A stretch of DNA of 64,000 nt, from NCBI RefSeq assembly GCF_016907675.1, contig NZ_JAFBCJ010000001.1, positions 2,604,001-2,668,000 on the forward strand, written 5' to 3'. The position numbers were made by a program, and so were the translations under genes. The DNA comes from Geodermatophilus bullaregiensis (GTDB lineage: Bacteria > Actinomycetota > Actinomycetes > Mycobacteriales > Geodermatophilaceae). Of this stretch, positions 11,490 through 19,736 are shown one piece after another; position 1 is the stretch's first letter; each line of letters opens with the position of its first letter. The notes under the pieces were generated by a model. It worked only from the letters and a program-made list of their open reading frames with translations, was not told where the DNA came from and ran no database searches.

Positions 11490-11600
11490 GACGTGGCGTC
11501 GATCGGGTGGACAACCCTCCGACGTCCGCGACCGATGTCCTGGTGTCCGAGGTGCTCCTGCAGTCCACGCCGGACGGTGTGGCCGCCGCTCCACCTGCTG
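11490..11600 (-). pseudogene. Possible tyrosine-recombinase C-terminal remnant
   Basis: One minus-strand frame reads HTVRRGLQEHLGHQDIG followed shortly by VVHPIDATSP. This resembles the H-x-x-R and LQ-x-LGH-x-D/S-I block near the end of tyrosine recombinases. No catalytic Tyr is visible and the match is short. The wider gap 11373-12026 (654 bp) holds this, a transposase remnant at 11932, and otherwise nothing recognisable. Confidence 0.22.
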
Positions 11601-11931
11601 ATCGCGGCATGAGGCGTCGAGCTCCCTGCGCCACAGGGCTGCGGAGCCCGACGCCCTGCGGTCAGGGGGCCTCGCCACTGGTGGGAGCTGGGATCGCCTG
11701 GGCACGGCGTGCCGACCACCGCACGATCTCCGACCTGATCAGGCGCTGATGGAGGGGTTGTCAGCCGCTCGTCGGCGAAGCCCGAGCTCCGGCAGTCAGG
11801 TCGGAGTGGCGACGGGCCAGGAGTCGAGTCGGGTACCGCCGGGTCCCCCTCGGAGGCTGGGGAAGGGGTGGCCCGAGGCCCATCCCGCAGCGGGCGTCCG
11901 AGGCGCGTCTCCCTGTCGATGAGCGGGTCGG

Positions 11932-12014
11932 GATCGAGGCGAGCACGATCGCGCCGTGGAAGACGGTGCCGTGCTCGTCCTCGCGGGTGGTGGTGTCGCG
12001 CCGGGCCCTGAGCT
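11932..12014 (-). pseudogene. IS5-family transposase C-terminal remnant (left copy)
   Basis: The minus strand encodes LRARRDTTTREDEHGTVFHG followed by AIVLASI, a degraded version of the C-terminal block of IS5-type DDE transposases. The right copy at 13165-13310 preserves the same block better. By eye about 68 of the first 80 bases agree between the two copies. It ends 12 nt before the start of the methyltransferase gene. No upstream transposase domain remains. Confidence 0.65.
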
Positions 12015-12026
12015 CGGTGAGCGAGC

Positions 12027-13037
12027 ATGAGCCGCCTCGTCGCGACCGCGAAGCTCCTCCGCGGCGGCGGGGTGCCGTGGTTGCGCGCTGCCCGTGACGG
12101 TCTGGCCGCCGTCCGGCTCGCGGTGGCCGCGGCAGGCTCGTCCACCGGCGTGCTCGAGTGCCTGCGGGACGGGCCGGTCGGCACCGCTTCCGTGCGTGCG
12201 CAGCTCGGCCTCGACGACGGTGGCCTGCTCGAGCCGTGGCTGCGGGTGCTGCAGGCGCACGGGCTCGTCCGCGCCTCGGACGCCGGGTGGTCACTGTCCC
12301 GGCGCGGACGGCGGCTGCTGGACGACGAGGTGCTGCGCGCCGCGTACGAGGGGTTCGCCGGCTTCCACACCGGGCTCTATCGGGAGCTCCCTCGCCAGCT
12401 GCGCGGGGGGACGCCACGCCGCGACGTCGCGGAGCAGGGGGAGACGATCGCCCAGCTCACTCGGGCGATGGAGCCGGTCCTGCACGAGGCGCTGGTGGCC
12501 GCGGTGCGTGAGGTGCGTCCCGCGCGGGTGCTCGACGTCGGCTGCGGGGCGGGGCAGAACCTGGCCGCGATGCTGGCCGCCGCGCCGGTGGCGGAGGGCA
12601 CGGGGATCGAGGTCGACGACGCCGTCGCCGACCTCGCCGAGCGGCTGCTCGCGCGGCGAGGGCTGACCGGGCGGGCTCGCGTGTTGCGCGGCGACGTCGC
12701 GGCCCTGGCGGCCGGCGACCGGGCCGGCGGCCCCTACGACCTCGCGCTCCTCGCCAACGTCGTCTACTACCTGCCGCTGGCCGAGCGGGTCCCGCTGTTC
12801 CGGGCCGTGGCGGGCCTGCTGTCCGAGGGTGGCGCGCTGCTGGTCACGACGACCGCCGCCACGTCCGACCCGTTCAGTCGGCACTTCGACCTGCTGCTCC
12901 GCGCCCAGGGCAGAGGCATGGAGCTGCCCGAGGTGGAGCCGCTGCGCCAGCAGCTCGCCGATGCGGGGCTGCGGCCTGCACCGGCCCGGCGGCTCGCGCC
13001 GGGGCAGCCGCTGGTCGCGGTGGCGGCCCGGCGCTGA
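12027..13037 (+). CDS. SAM-dependent methyltransferase with N-terminal winged helix
   Basis: 336 aa from ATG 12027. The N-terminal third (about residues 30-100) looks like the winged-helix dimerisation domain of O-methyltransferase-like enzymes. The Rossmann part starts with VLDVGCGAGQNL near residue 168, the SAM-binding glycine loop, and continues with an acidic motif II (GIEVDD) and NVVYYLPLAER. Substrate unknown; small-molecule O- or C-methylation is most likely by family. It is sandwiched between two decayed transposase ends in the same orientation and uses some A/T-ending codons, so acquisition by transfer is plausible. No partner gene is adjacent. Confidence 0.85.
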   Translation: MSRLVATAKLLRGGGVPWLRAARDGLAAVRLAVAAAGSSTGVLECLRDGPVGTASVRAQLGLDDGGLLEPWLRVLQAHGLVRASDAGWSLSRRGRRLLDDEVLRAAYEGFAGFHTGLYRELPRQLRGGTPRRDVAEQGETIAQLTRAMEPVLHEALVAAVREVRPARVLDVGCGAGQNLAAMLAAAPVAEGTGIEVDDAVADLAERLLARRGLTGRARVLRGDVAALAAGDRAGGPYDLALLANVVYYLPLAERVPLFRAVAGLLSEGGALLVTTTAATSDPFSRHFDLLLRAQGRGMELPEVEPLRQQLADAGLRPAPARRLAPGQPLVAVAARR

Positions 13038-13104
13038 CCGGCCGAGCCCTCGACGGCCCGCCCGACCCCGGCCTGGGACGAGTCGTCCCTGCGAGCGCCA
13101 TCGA

Positions 13105-13128
13105 GACCGGATCGGAGGATCTCCGGTC
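13105..13128 (+). terminator. Weak hairpin after the methyltransferase
   Basis: GACCGGA (13105-13111) pairs with TCCGGTC (13122-13128) over a 10-nt loop, 68 nt after the methyltransferase stop. It has no T-run. Modest support. Confidence 0.35.
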
Positions 13129-13164
13129 CGAGTCGTGAGTGTCCGCGGACCGGGGCGCATCGCT

Positions 13165-13310
13165 CGGTCCCGTAGCCGGATCAGGATCCAGGCGAGGACG
13201 ACCGCCCCGTGGAAGACGGTGGCGTGCTCGTCGTGGCGGGTGGCGATGCCGCGCCAGGCCCTGAGCTGGTCGGAGGCCCGCTCGATGACGCTGAGAAGCC
13301 GGTAGGCCGT
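13165..13310 (-). pseudogene. IS5-family transposase C-terminal remnant (right copy)
   Basis: The minus strand reads YRLLSVIERASDQLRAWRGI, then ATRHDEHATVFHGAVVLAWI and LIRLRDR. The pattern W-R-G-I-A-T-R-x-D-x-x-A followed by an alanine-rich hydrophobic helix and R-L-R is the classic end of IS5/IS427-type transposases. The remnant is cut at about 13310 just before the stop of the GGDEF-EAL gene, and the frame runs on without a proper stop. No DDE residues remain. Confidence 0.75.
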
Positions 13311-13314
13311 CCGC

Positions 13315-15612
13315 TCAGGCCGGCACGGCCGCTGCGCGGGCGGCGCGGTCGCGCAGCCAGCCGAGCAGCTGCTCGGGCGGCAGCGGCCGGCTCAGGTGGT
13401 ACCCCTGCACCTGGTCGCAGCCGAGGTCGGCGAGCGCGTCCACGGTGGCCTGGTCCTCGGCGCCCTCGGCGACCAGCACCAGCCCCAGCGCGTGCGACAG
13501 CTGCAGCGTCGAGGTGACGATGGCCGAGTTCCGCGGGCTGTCGACCATGCTGCCGACGAACGCCCGGTCGAGCTTGAGCTCGGTGACCGGCAGCTCGGCG
13601 AGGTAGGCCAGGCTGGAGTAGCCGGTGCCGTAGTCGTCGATCGCGATGCCCACCCCGGCGTCCCGCAGCCGGCGCAGCACGCTGACGGCGCGTTCGCGGT
13701 CCTCCATCAGCAGGCTCTCGGTCACCTCGAGGACCAGCGCGGAGGCGGGCAGGCCGTGCACCCGCAGGCGCTGGGCGACCTCGTCGGGGAAGCGGTCGTC
13801 GACCAGGTTCGACGGGCTGACGTTGACCGCGACGCTGAGCCGGTGCCCGGTGTCGGCCCACGTCCGGACCTGCGCCAGGGCGAGGTCGAGGACGGCGACG
13901 GTCAGCTCGCCCATGAGCCCGGAGGACTCCGCCACCTCGATGAAGGTGTCGGGGAACAGCAGGCCGCGCTCGGGGTGCCGCCAGCGCGCCAGCGCCTCGA
14001 CGCCGACGACGTGGTCGCCGTCGAAGGCGAGCTTGGGCTGGTAGTGCAGCACGAGCTCCCCGCCGGCGATGCCCCGCCGCAGCTGGTCGGCCAGCTCGAG
14101 GCGGTGACGGCCCTGGCCGTCGCGCGCCTCGTCGAACACGGCCACACCGGTGCGGCGGCGCTTGGCGGCGTACATCGCCAGGTCGGCCATCTGCAGCAGC
14201 TCCTCGGCACAGCACGCCTGGACCGGGCCGACGGCGATGCCGACGCTCGCGTCCACGGTGAGGTCCATCGAGCCGGACCGGAACGGCTCCCGCAGGTGGG
14301 TGCGGATCCGCTCGCCCAGCGCGGTGGCGCCGTCGGCGTCCAGGTCCCGGGCGACGACGACGAACTCGTCGCCGCCCAGGCGGGCGAGCACGTCGGTCGC
14401 GCGCAGGTCCGCGGCGAGCCGCGGGCCCACCTGGCGCAGCAGCTCGTCACCGGCCGCGTGGCCCAGCGAGTCGTTGATCTCCTTGAACCGGTCGAGGTCG
14501 ACCAGCAGCACGGCCATCTCGGCGCCGGCGGCCAGCTCCTCGTCGAGGGTGGCCAGCAGCTCGTAGACGCCGCGCCGGTTGACCAGCCCGGTCAGCTCGT
14601 CGGTGCGGGCCTGGCGGCGGCTGTCGGCCAGGGCCTTGACGTCGTGGAAGCTGAGTGCGGTGCGGGCGAGGGCGGCCAGGACGGCGCCGAGGGCCAGCCA
14701 CCCCGCCAGCGGCTCGCTCTCGTCGCCCAGGTAGCCCCGCAGCAGCAGCGCGAGGGCGCCGAGGACACAGACGGCGGGCAGCACCAGCGCGTCGGCGCCC
14801 TCGCGGCGCCGGCCCGGCTCGCGGGCGGGGTGCCGGGCGGCGGCGGCGCCGAAGCAGGCGAAGGCCAGTCCCCAGCCGAGGTCGACCGGACCGCCGTCGA
14901 CGTAGCTGCCGTGGGCGAGCTGGAAGGCGTAGACGGTGTCGACGACGGCGAACAGGCCCAGGCCGCCCGAGATCCACCACCACGAGGCGCCTGCACCACG
15001 GCCCATGACGGCGATGGCGCCGGCCACCAGCGTGAGGAGGACGAGGTCGGCCACCGGGTAGGCGAGGCCGACCAGGACGACGTCCAGGTTGCCCTCGGCG
15101 GCGCGCAGCGCCGCACCCAGCGCGAAGGCGGCGCCGGCCGCGGCGACGGTCAGGCCGACGACCAGGCCGTCGAGCCACACCCTGGCGCTCAGCCGCGGGA
15201 CGCGGGTGCGCAGCATCCCCAGGAGCGCGACGTACACGAACGGGTAGAAGAGCACCCAGCCCAGGTCCGACCACGCCGGGTACGGGACGACCGCGAGGTC
15301 CTGGTAGCGCGCGTAGTAGACGAGGGTGCCCGCCAGGAAGCTGGCCAGGCCCACGCCGAAGGCGGCCCACGCGCGGCGGTCCTGGTCCGAGGCGACGGCC
15401 CGGCAGGACACCAGACCGATGACGGCGGCGACGAAGACCGTCTGGCACCACCCGTCGAGCACCAGCGAGAAGCCGGCCTCCGGCCGGACGCCGGGCAGCA
15501 GGGAGACCAGGTACGGGACGCCGGAGCCGGCCGCGACCGCCTGCAGGACGCGGCGGAGGACCCGCGAGCGGTCGGCGACCGGCCGGGGAGCGGGAGGCGG
15601 GGAGTGGAGCAC
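13315..15612 (-). CDS. Membrane-bound GGDEF-EAL protein (cyclic di-GMP turnover)
   Basis: About 765 aa if begun at GTG 15612; GTG 15666 is an alternative and neither has a good ribosome site, so the start is uncertain. The first 300 residues contain roughly eight to ten membrane helices. A GGDEF domain follows, with the intact active loop GGDEF at residues 413-417 in RLGGDEFVVVARD. The C-terminal EAL domain keeps E-A-L near residue 539 (VVGVEALARWRHP), ESLLMED and DDYGTGYSSL. Both active sites look intact, so it could make and break cyclic di-GMP. The membrane part may sense a signal. It ends directly against a transposase remnant. Confidence 0.9.
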   Translation of the reverse strand: MLHSPPPAPRPVADRSRVLRRVLQAVAAGSGVPYLVSLLPGVRPEAGFSLVLDGWCQTVFVAAVIGLVSCRAVASDQDRRAWAAFGVGLASFLAGTLVYYARYQDLAVVPYPAWSDLGWVLFYPFVYVALLGMLRTRVPRLSARVWLDGLVVGLTVAAAGAAFALGAALRAAEGNLDVVLVGLAYPVADLVLLTLVAGAIAVMGRGAGASWWWISGGLGLFAVVDTVYAFQLAHGSYVDGGPVDLGWGLAFACFGAAAARHPAREPGRRREGADALVLPAVCVLGALALLLRGYLGDESEPLAGWLALGAVLAALARTALSFHDVKALADSRRQARTDELTGLVNRRGVYELLATLDEELAAGAEMAVLLVDLDRFKEINDSLGHAAGDELLRQVGPRLAADLRATDVLARLGGDEFVVVARDLDADGATALGERIRTHLREPFRSGSMDLTVDASVGIAVGPVQACCAEELLQMADLAMYAAKRRRTGVAVFDEARDGQGRHRLELADQLRRGIAGGELVLHYQPKLAFDGDHVVGVEALARWRHPERGLLFPDTFIEVAESSGLMGELTVAVLDLALAQVRTWADTGHRLSVAVNVSPSNLVDDRFPDEVAQRLRVHGLPASALVLEVTESLLMEDRERAVSVLRRLRDAGVGIAIDDYGTGYSSLAYLAELPVTELKLDRAFVGSMVDSPRNSAIVTSTLQLSHALGLVLVAEGAEDQATVDALADLGCDQVQGYHLSRPLPPEQLLGWLRDRAARAAAVPA

Positions 15613-15710
15613 GGACAGGCCATCGACGGCGGCGCGCCCTTCCTTGACGGCATCGTCCGGGAACACCCCCGCTGGGGGGATCCCTGACGCCGCCCCGGGA
15701 GGCGCGCCGG

Positions 15711-16634
15711 TCAGCCGGTCGGCCGCTCCCGGGGCTCCGCGGCGTCGGCGCGCTGGGCGAGGACGACGGCGCCCAGCGCGAGCACCGTGCCGGCCAGCTG
15801 CGGGGCGGTGAGTCCCTCGCCGAGCAGCAGCCACCCCACGACCGTGGCGACGACGGGGGAGAGCAGGCCGAGGAAGCTGACCCGGTCGGCGGGCAGCCCG
15901 CCGATGCCGCGCAGCCACAGCACGTAGGCCAGCGCCGTGTTCACCGTCGCCAGGTAGAGCAGGCCGGCCGCGTGCGTGCCGGTCAGCGCGGGCGGCATCC
16001 CCTCCACGGCGAGCGCCAGCGGCAGCAGCACCGCGCCTCCCGCCGTCAGCTGCCAGCCGGTGAACGCCAGGACGGGCACCGGCCGCCCCCAGCGCTTGGT
16101 GAGCAGGACGCCGGTGCCCATGCTCGCCGTGCCGGCCAGCCCGGCCGCGATGCCGAGCGGGTCGAGGCGCACCGGACCGCTGAGCACGATCAGCGCGACG
16201 CCCCCGACCCCGAGGACACCGAGCAGCAGGCTCCGCGGCCGCAGCCGCTGACCGAGCAGGGGGACGGCCAGCACGGCCACCAGGAGGGGCTGCGCGGCGC
16301 CCAGGACGGCGGCGACCCCGCCCGGCAGCCGGTAGGCGGCGACGAACAGCAGCGCGAAGAACGCACCGATGTTGAGGACGCCGAGCACGGCGGCCTTGAG
16401 CCACCAGGTGCCGCGCGGCAGGACCCGGCCCACGGCCAGCAGCAGCAGCCCGGCGGGCAGCGCCCGCACCGTGGCGGCCAGCAGCGGCCGGTCCGGCGGC
16501 AGCCACTCGGTGGTGACGACGTAGGTGGTCCCCCAGGTCACCGGGGCGACCGCGGTGGCGAGGGTGAGCGACCACCCGTGCCCGAGGCGGGCCGGGGCCG
16601 GAGCGACCGGTGCGGACGTCGTCGTCGCGACCAT
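15711..16634 (-). CDS. EamA-family (DMT) transporter
   Basis: 307 aa with about ten hydrophobic helices in two repeats, the EamA duplication. It opens with the helix LATAVAPVTWGTTYVVTTEW, where the W-G-T motif is typical of the family. ATG 16634 has GAGAGGA upstream. Such proteins export amino acids or other metabolites; the substrate is unknown. It is divergent from a MarR gene with 86 bp between, holding a strong palindrome, so control by that regulator is likely. Confidence 0.92.
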   Translation of the reverse strand: MVATTTSAPVAPAPARLGHGWSLTLATAVAPVTWGTTYVVTTEWLPPDRPLLAATVRALPAGLLLLAVGRVLPRGTWWLKAAVLGVLNIGAFFALLFVAAYRLPGGVAAVLGAAQPLLVAVLAVPLLGQRLRPRSLLLGVLGVGGVALIVLSGPVRLDPLGIAAGLAGTASMGTGVLLTKRWGRPVPVLAFTGWQLTAGGAVLLPLALAVEGMPPALTGTHAAGLLYLATVNTALAYVLWLRGIGGLPADRVSFLGLLSPVVATVVGWLLLGEGLTAPQLAGTVLALGAVVLAQRADAAEPRERPTG

Positions 16635-16654
16635 GACGGTCCTCTCGTCGTCGT

Positions 16655-16686
16655 GTATCTCGATGTCAAGATACTCGGCGTCGAGT
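16655..16686. promoter_or_regulatory. Probable MarR operator, two adjacent palindromes
   Basis: First site GTATCTCGAT-GTCAAGATAC (16655-16674) is symmetric at 8 of 10 paired positions. Second site ACTCG-GCGT-CGAGT (16673-16686) is a perfect 5-bp inverted repeat. Their centres are 15 bp apart. Both lie between the divergent EamA and MarR genes, where MarR proteins usually bind to control both. Confidence 0.72.
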
Positions 16687-16720
16687 CACTGTCAACCGAG
16701 GGACGTGGCAGGCTGGGGAC

Positions 16721-17230
16721 GTGGCGGGACGGGACGGGGTCGACGCGATCGTCGAGCAGTGGGCGGTCGAGCGTCCCGACCTCGACACCGCGGCCATGGC
16801 GGTGTTCGGCCGCGTCTACCGGGTCGCGCGCCTGGTCGGCGACGCGCAGGAGCGGTGCTACGCCCGGTTCGGGCTGACCCGCGCCGACTTCGACGTCCTG
16901 GCCACGCTGCGCCGCGCCGGCACGCCCGACGGGCTCTCACCGGGCCGGCTGACCGCCGCGCTCATGCTCAGCAGCGGGGGGATGACGAGCCGGCTCGACC
17001 GGCTGGAGCGGGCCGGCCACCTGGTCCGCACGCCCGACCCGACCGACCGGCGGGCCCTCCTCGTCCGGCTCACCGACAGCGGGCGGGCGCTGGTCGACGA
17101 GGCCGTCGGCGCCGGGCTGGCCGAGCAGCAGCGGATGCTCGGCGACCTCGACCCGGACCGGGTGCGCCGGCTCGACGGCGACCTGCGCGACCTGCTCGCC
17201 TCCGTCGAGCGGCACGTCGCGCCGGAGTAG
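16721..17230 (+). CDS. MarR-family transcriptional regulator
   Basis: 169 aa from GTG 16721. The winged helix-turn-helix is clear: LSPGRLTAALMLSSGGMTSR is the recognition region, followed by LDRLERAGHLVRTPDPTDRR, whose D-x-R wing is diagnostic of MarR. N- and C-terminal helices would form the dimer interface. It is divergent from the EamA transporter and preceded by paired palindromes. The likely job is to repress its own gene and the transporter until a ligand binds. Ligand unknown. Confidence 0.93.
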   Translation: MAGRDGVDAIVEQWAVERPDLDTAAMAVFGRVYRVARLVGDAQERCYARFGLTRADFDVLATLRRAGTPDGLSPGRLTAALMLSSGGMTSRLDRLERAGHLVRTPDPTDRRALLVRLTDSGRALVDEAVGAGLAEQQRMLGDLDPDRVRRLDGDLRDLLASVERHVAPE

Positions 17231-17296
17231 CTGCAGCGGAGCGGCCGCTCCTCGTCCCGCGGGACCACCCGGCGACGGGGTGGGAGAGTGGACGCC

Positions 17297-17830
17297 GTGA
17301 CCGAAGCGACTCCCGCACGCCGTGCCGTGCTCCACACCAACCACGGCGACATCACCGTCGACCTGTTCCCCGACCACGCGCCGAAGACGGTCGCGAACTT
17401 CGCGGACCTGGCCGAGGGGCGCCGCGAGTGGACCCACCCGCGCACCCGCGCGAAGACCACCGACCGCCTCTACGACGGCACCGTCTTCCACCGGATCATC
17501 GACGGCTTCATGATCCAGGGCGGTGACCCGCTGGGTCAGGGCATCGGCGGCCCCGGCTACCAGTTCGGCGACGAGATCCACCCCGACCTGGCCTTCACCC
17601 GGCCCTACCTGCTGGCCATGGCCAACGCCGGGCCCGGCACCAACGGCTCGCAGTTCTTCATCACCGTGGCCGCCACCCCGTGGCTGACCGGCAAGCACAC
17701 GATCTTCGGCGAGGTGGCCGACCAGGCCAGCCGCGAGGTCGTCGACCGGATCGGCAAGGTCGCCACCGCGCGCGGTGACCGGCCGGTGGAGGACGTCGTC
17801 CTGCAGTCGGTCGAGGTGCAGCGCAGCTGA
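17297..17830 (+). CDS. ppiA: Peptidyl-prolyl cis-trans isomerase, cyclophilin type
   Basis: 177 aa from GTG 17297, with GGGAGAG about 9 nt upstream; GTG 17288 in the same frame lies too close to that site. The cyclophilin core is complete: FHRIIDGFMIQGGDP with the catalytic Arg and Gln, the F-x-D-E motif, LAMANAGPGTNGSQFFIT, and a W-L-x-G-K-H cyclosporin-site Trp. There is no signal peptide, so it acts in the cytoplasm on protein folding. It returns to the conserved order seen around ppiA (Rv0009) after the accessory block. Confidence 0.95.
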   Translation: MTEATPARRAVLHTNHGDITVDLFPDHAPKTVANFADLAEGRREWTHPRTRAKTTDRLYDGTVFHRIIDGFMIQGGDPLGQGIGGPGYQFGDEIHPDLAFTRPYLLAMANAGPGTNGSQFFITVAATPWLTGKHTIFGEVADQASREVVDRIGKVATARGDRPVEDVVLQSVEVQRS

Positions 17831-17874
17831 CCGGCTCCCCGTCCGACGGGGGTGCCGGCGACGTCCCGCCGCCG

Positions 17875-18747
17875 GTGCCCCCGCCGACCACCTGTTACCG
17901 GCACCCCGACCGGCCGACCGGGGTCCGCTGCACCCGGTGCGACCGGCCGATCTGCCCCGAGTGCATGACGCCGGCCTCGGTCGGCTTCCAGTGCCCCGAC
18001 GACGTCCGGGCGGGCAACGCCGGCGTGCGCCGCGCCCGGCCCGTCCCGCGCTGGACCGCCGCCCGCCGCCGCTTCGGGCCGGTGACCGCCACGCTCGTCG
18101 CGGTCAACGTCGTCGTCTTCGTCGTCACGGCCGTCTCGGCGGTGACGGTCGGTGAGCGGCCGCTGGAGAACTGGCGCTCGCCGGTGTTCCAGGAGTTCTC
18201 CCAGGTCCCCGTCCTCGTCGACGTCTTCGGCCAGGACTGGCGGCTGATCACCGGCGCCTTCCTGCACATCGGGATCACCCACCTGCTGCTCAACATGCTC
18301 AGCCTGCTGGTCTTCGGCCCCGAGCTGGAGGCCCGGCTGGGCTGGTGGCGCTACCTGGGCGTCTACCTCGTCTCCGCCCTCGGCGGCTCCGTGGCGATCC
18401 AGCTGTTCGGGGAGCCCGGCCGCCCCGTCGCCGGGGCGTCGGCGGCCCTCTACGGCCTGCTGGGCGCCCTGGGCGTGCTCATGCTCGCCGCCCGGCAGGA
18501 CCTGCGCGGACTGCTCACCCTGCTGGCGATCAACGTCGTGATCAGCTTCCTGCCCGGTGTCTCGCTGCTCGGCCACCTCGGCGGCCTGGTCGCCGGCGTC
18601 CTCGCCACCGCGCTGCTGGTGCTCACCCGGCGGGCGCTGCAGCGGCGCCGCGCCGTGGTCCAGGGCGCCGGGCTGCTGCTGCTCGCCGCCGTGCTCGTGA
18701 CCGTCGCGCTGGCCGTGCCCGTGCCCGTGGTGGTCCTCGGCCTCTGA
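17875..18747 (+). CDS. Rhomboid-family intramembrane serine protease with N-terminal zinc-binding motif
   Basis: 290 aa from GTG 17875, 44 nt after ppiA. The N-terminus has a Cys/His cluster, C-Y-R-H-P-x(9)-C-x-x-C-x(5)-C-x-x-C with a later Cys, like a B-box zinc site common in actinobacterial rhomboids. Six hydrophobic helices follow. The catalytic Ser189 is in GASAALYG and His234 in LGHLGGLVAG, so the Ser-His dyad is intact. It would cut membrane-anchored proteins within the bilayer. Substrates are unknown. It ends before a strong bidirectional terminator. Confidence 0.93.
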   Translation: MPPPTTCYRHPDRPTGVRCTRCDRPICPECMTPASVGFQCPDDVRAGNAGVRRARPVPRWTAARRRFGPVTATLVAVNVVVFVVTAVSAVTVGERPLENWRSPVFQEFSQVPVLVDVFGQDWRLITGAFLHIGITHLLLNMLSLLVFGPELEARLGWWRYLGVYLVSALGGSVAIQLFGEPGRPVAGASAALYGLLGALGVLMLAARQDLRGLLTLLAINVVISFLPGVSLLGHLGGLVAGVLATALLVLTRRALQRRRAVVQGAGLLLLAAVLVTVALAVPVPVVVLGL

Positions 18748-18754
18748 AGGAGGA

Positions 18755-18808
18755 CCCTCCTGCAGGGGCCCACGCCTCGCAGGCTCGACGTGGGCCCCTG
18801 CAGGAGGG
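18755..18808. terminator. Bidirectional terminator, 20-bp perfect stem
   Basis: Arms CCCTCCTGCAGGGGCCCACG (18755-18774) and their exact complement (18789-18808) enclose a 14-nt loop. It separates the convergent rhomboid and PH-domain genes, ending 13 nt before the latter's stop. Confidence 0.8.
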
Positions 18809-18821
18809 CCGTTCCATCAGC

Positions 18822-19229
18822 TCACCGTGGCCGCAGGGCCTCCAGGGCCCGTGCGACGTCGGCCGGGTCGGTGCCCAGGTCACGGCGGCCCAGGACCACC
18901 AGCGTCCCGCCGTCGTCGGGGCCGCACGCGGTGTCGAGCTCGAGCAGGCGGGAGCGCACCCCGAGCCGGCTCGTCGTCCGCAGCCGCACCCGCAGGGCGG
19001 CCCAGGGCAGCCGCGTCCGGCCGGCGAGCGTGCGGACCTCCACGCCGTCGGCGCCCGCGGACAGCCGGGGCCGCAGCACGACGTCGCGGACGGCCAGGGC
19101 CAGCAGGAGCACCCCCGCCGTGCCCACCAGCACCCGGCCGACGGCGTCGAGCCCCAGGGCGGCCAGTCCGAGCAGCAGTCCCCCGAGTGCGAGGGCCACC
19201 GCCTCCGCCGTCCGCGCCGACCACTGCAC
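18822..19229 (-). CDS. PH-domain membrane protein (Rv0010c-like position)
   Basis: 135 aa from GTG 19229, with GGGAGG about 7 nt upstream; the open frame continues far upstream but has no support there. Two membrane helices (residues about 8-48) are followed by a bacterial PH-like domain: GVEVRTLAGRTRLPWAALRV through LLELDTACGPDDGGTLVVLG. Size, topology and location between ppiA/rhomboid and crgA fit the small PH-domain protein found at this point in other Actinobacteria. Function unknown. Confidence 0.85.
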   Translation of the reverse strand: MQWSARTAEAVALALGGLLLGLAALGLDAVGRVLVGTAGVLLLALAVRDVVLRPRLSAGADGVEVRTLAGRTRLPWAALRVRLRTTSRLGVRSRLLELDTACGPDDGGTLVVLGRRDLGTDPADVARALEALRPR

Positions 19230-19400
19230 GTCCCCAGCCTCCCAGGCGGCCGCCGTCCCCGCGGACCCTCCGTCCACAGGCCCCCGGACCTGGGGACGAC
19301 CGCCCGTCACCGGGGATGTGCCCTGTTCAGCCGCGTGTCGACTGCTCGACAGTGCAGACCTGCTCGCACAGCGTGACCGCCCTCGTACACGGCCCACGTC

Positions 19401-19438
19401 GCTTTGTCCCCAGCTGGGTACACAGCTGGGGACAAAGC
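19401..19438. repeat. 16-bp perfect inverted repeat in a 512-bp non-coding region
   Basis: GCTTTGTCCCCAGCTG (19401-19416) and its exact complement (19423-19438) flank GGTACA. The gap 19230-19741 carries no gene. It also holds TGTCGA-CTGC-TCGACA at 19336-19351 and several 9-mers close to the DnaA box TTGTCCACA (TTCTCCACA at 19529; complement of TTGTCCACG at 19541). It is the upstream region of the PH-domain gene. Confidence 0.6.
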
Positions 19439-19709
19439 ACAGACCTGTAGTTACTCGGCCGCCTTTCTCGTCACACGCGCCACACCAGACGTGAAGCCCG
19501 AGGTCAGCGCGGTGCAGTCGAACACCCGTTCTCCACACGTCGTGGACAACCCTGGGGGTGGAGCGCCTTGTCGACCTGTGGATCCCACGACGGCCTGTGC
19601 ACAGTGACCGTCCACCCCCCGGGACGACGTCCGGGCGGCTGGTGTAGACGTCCCCGGTACGCGAGAGGCCCCCGTCCCCAGGGGACGAGGGCCTCGCGAG
19701 CGGTGGTCC

Positions 19710-19736
19710 GGCCCTCCTGCGGCGGGCAGGAGGGCC
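19710..19736 (-). terminator. Terminator of crgA
   Basis: GGCCCTCCTGC (19710-19720) pairs perfectly with GCAGGAGGGCC (19726-19736) over a 5-nt loop, just after the crgA stop on the minus strand. A second imperfect hairpin with CCCCCGTCC/GGACGAGGG arms lies at about 19661-19698. Confidence 0.75.

Noticed and set aside
15612-16575. Extension of the GGDEF-EAL frame upstream over the EamA gene
   Set aside because: The translation there is low-complexity and lies within the EamA gene in another frame.
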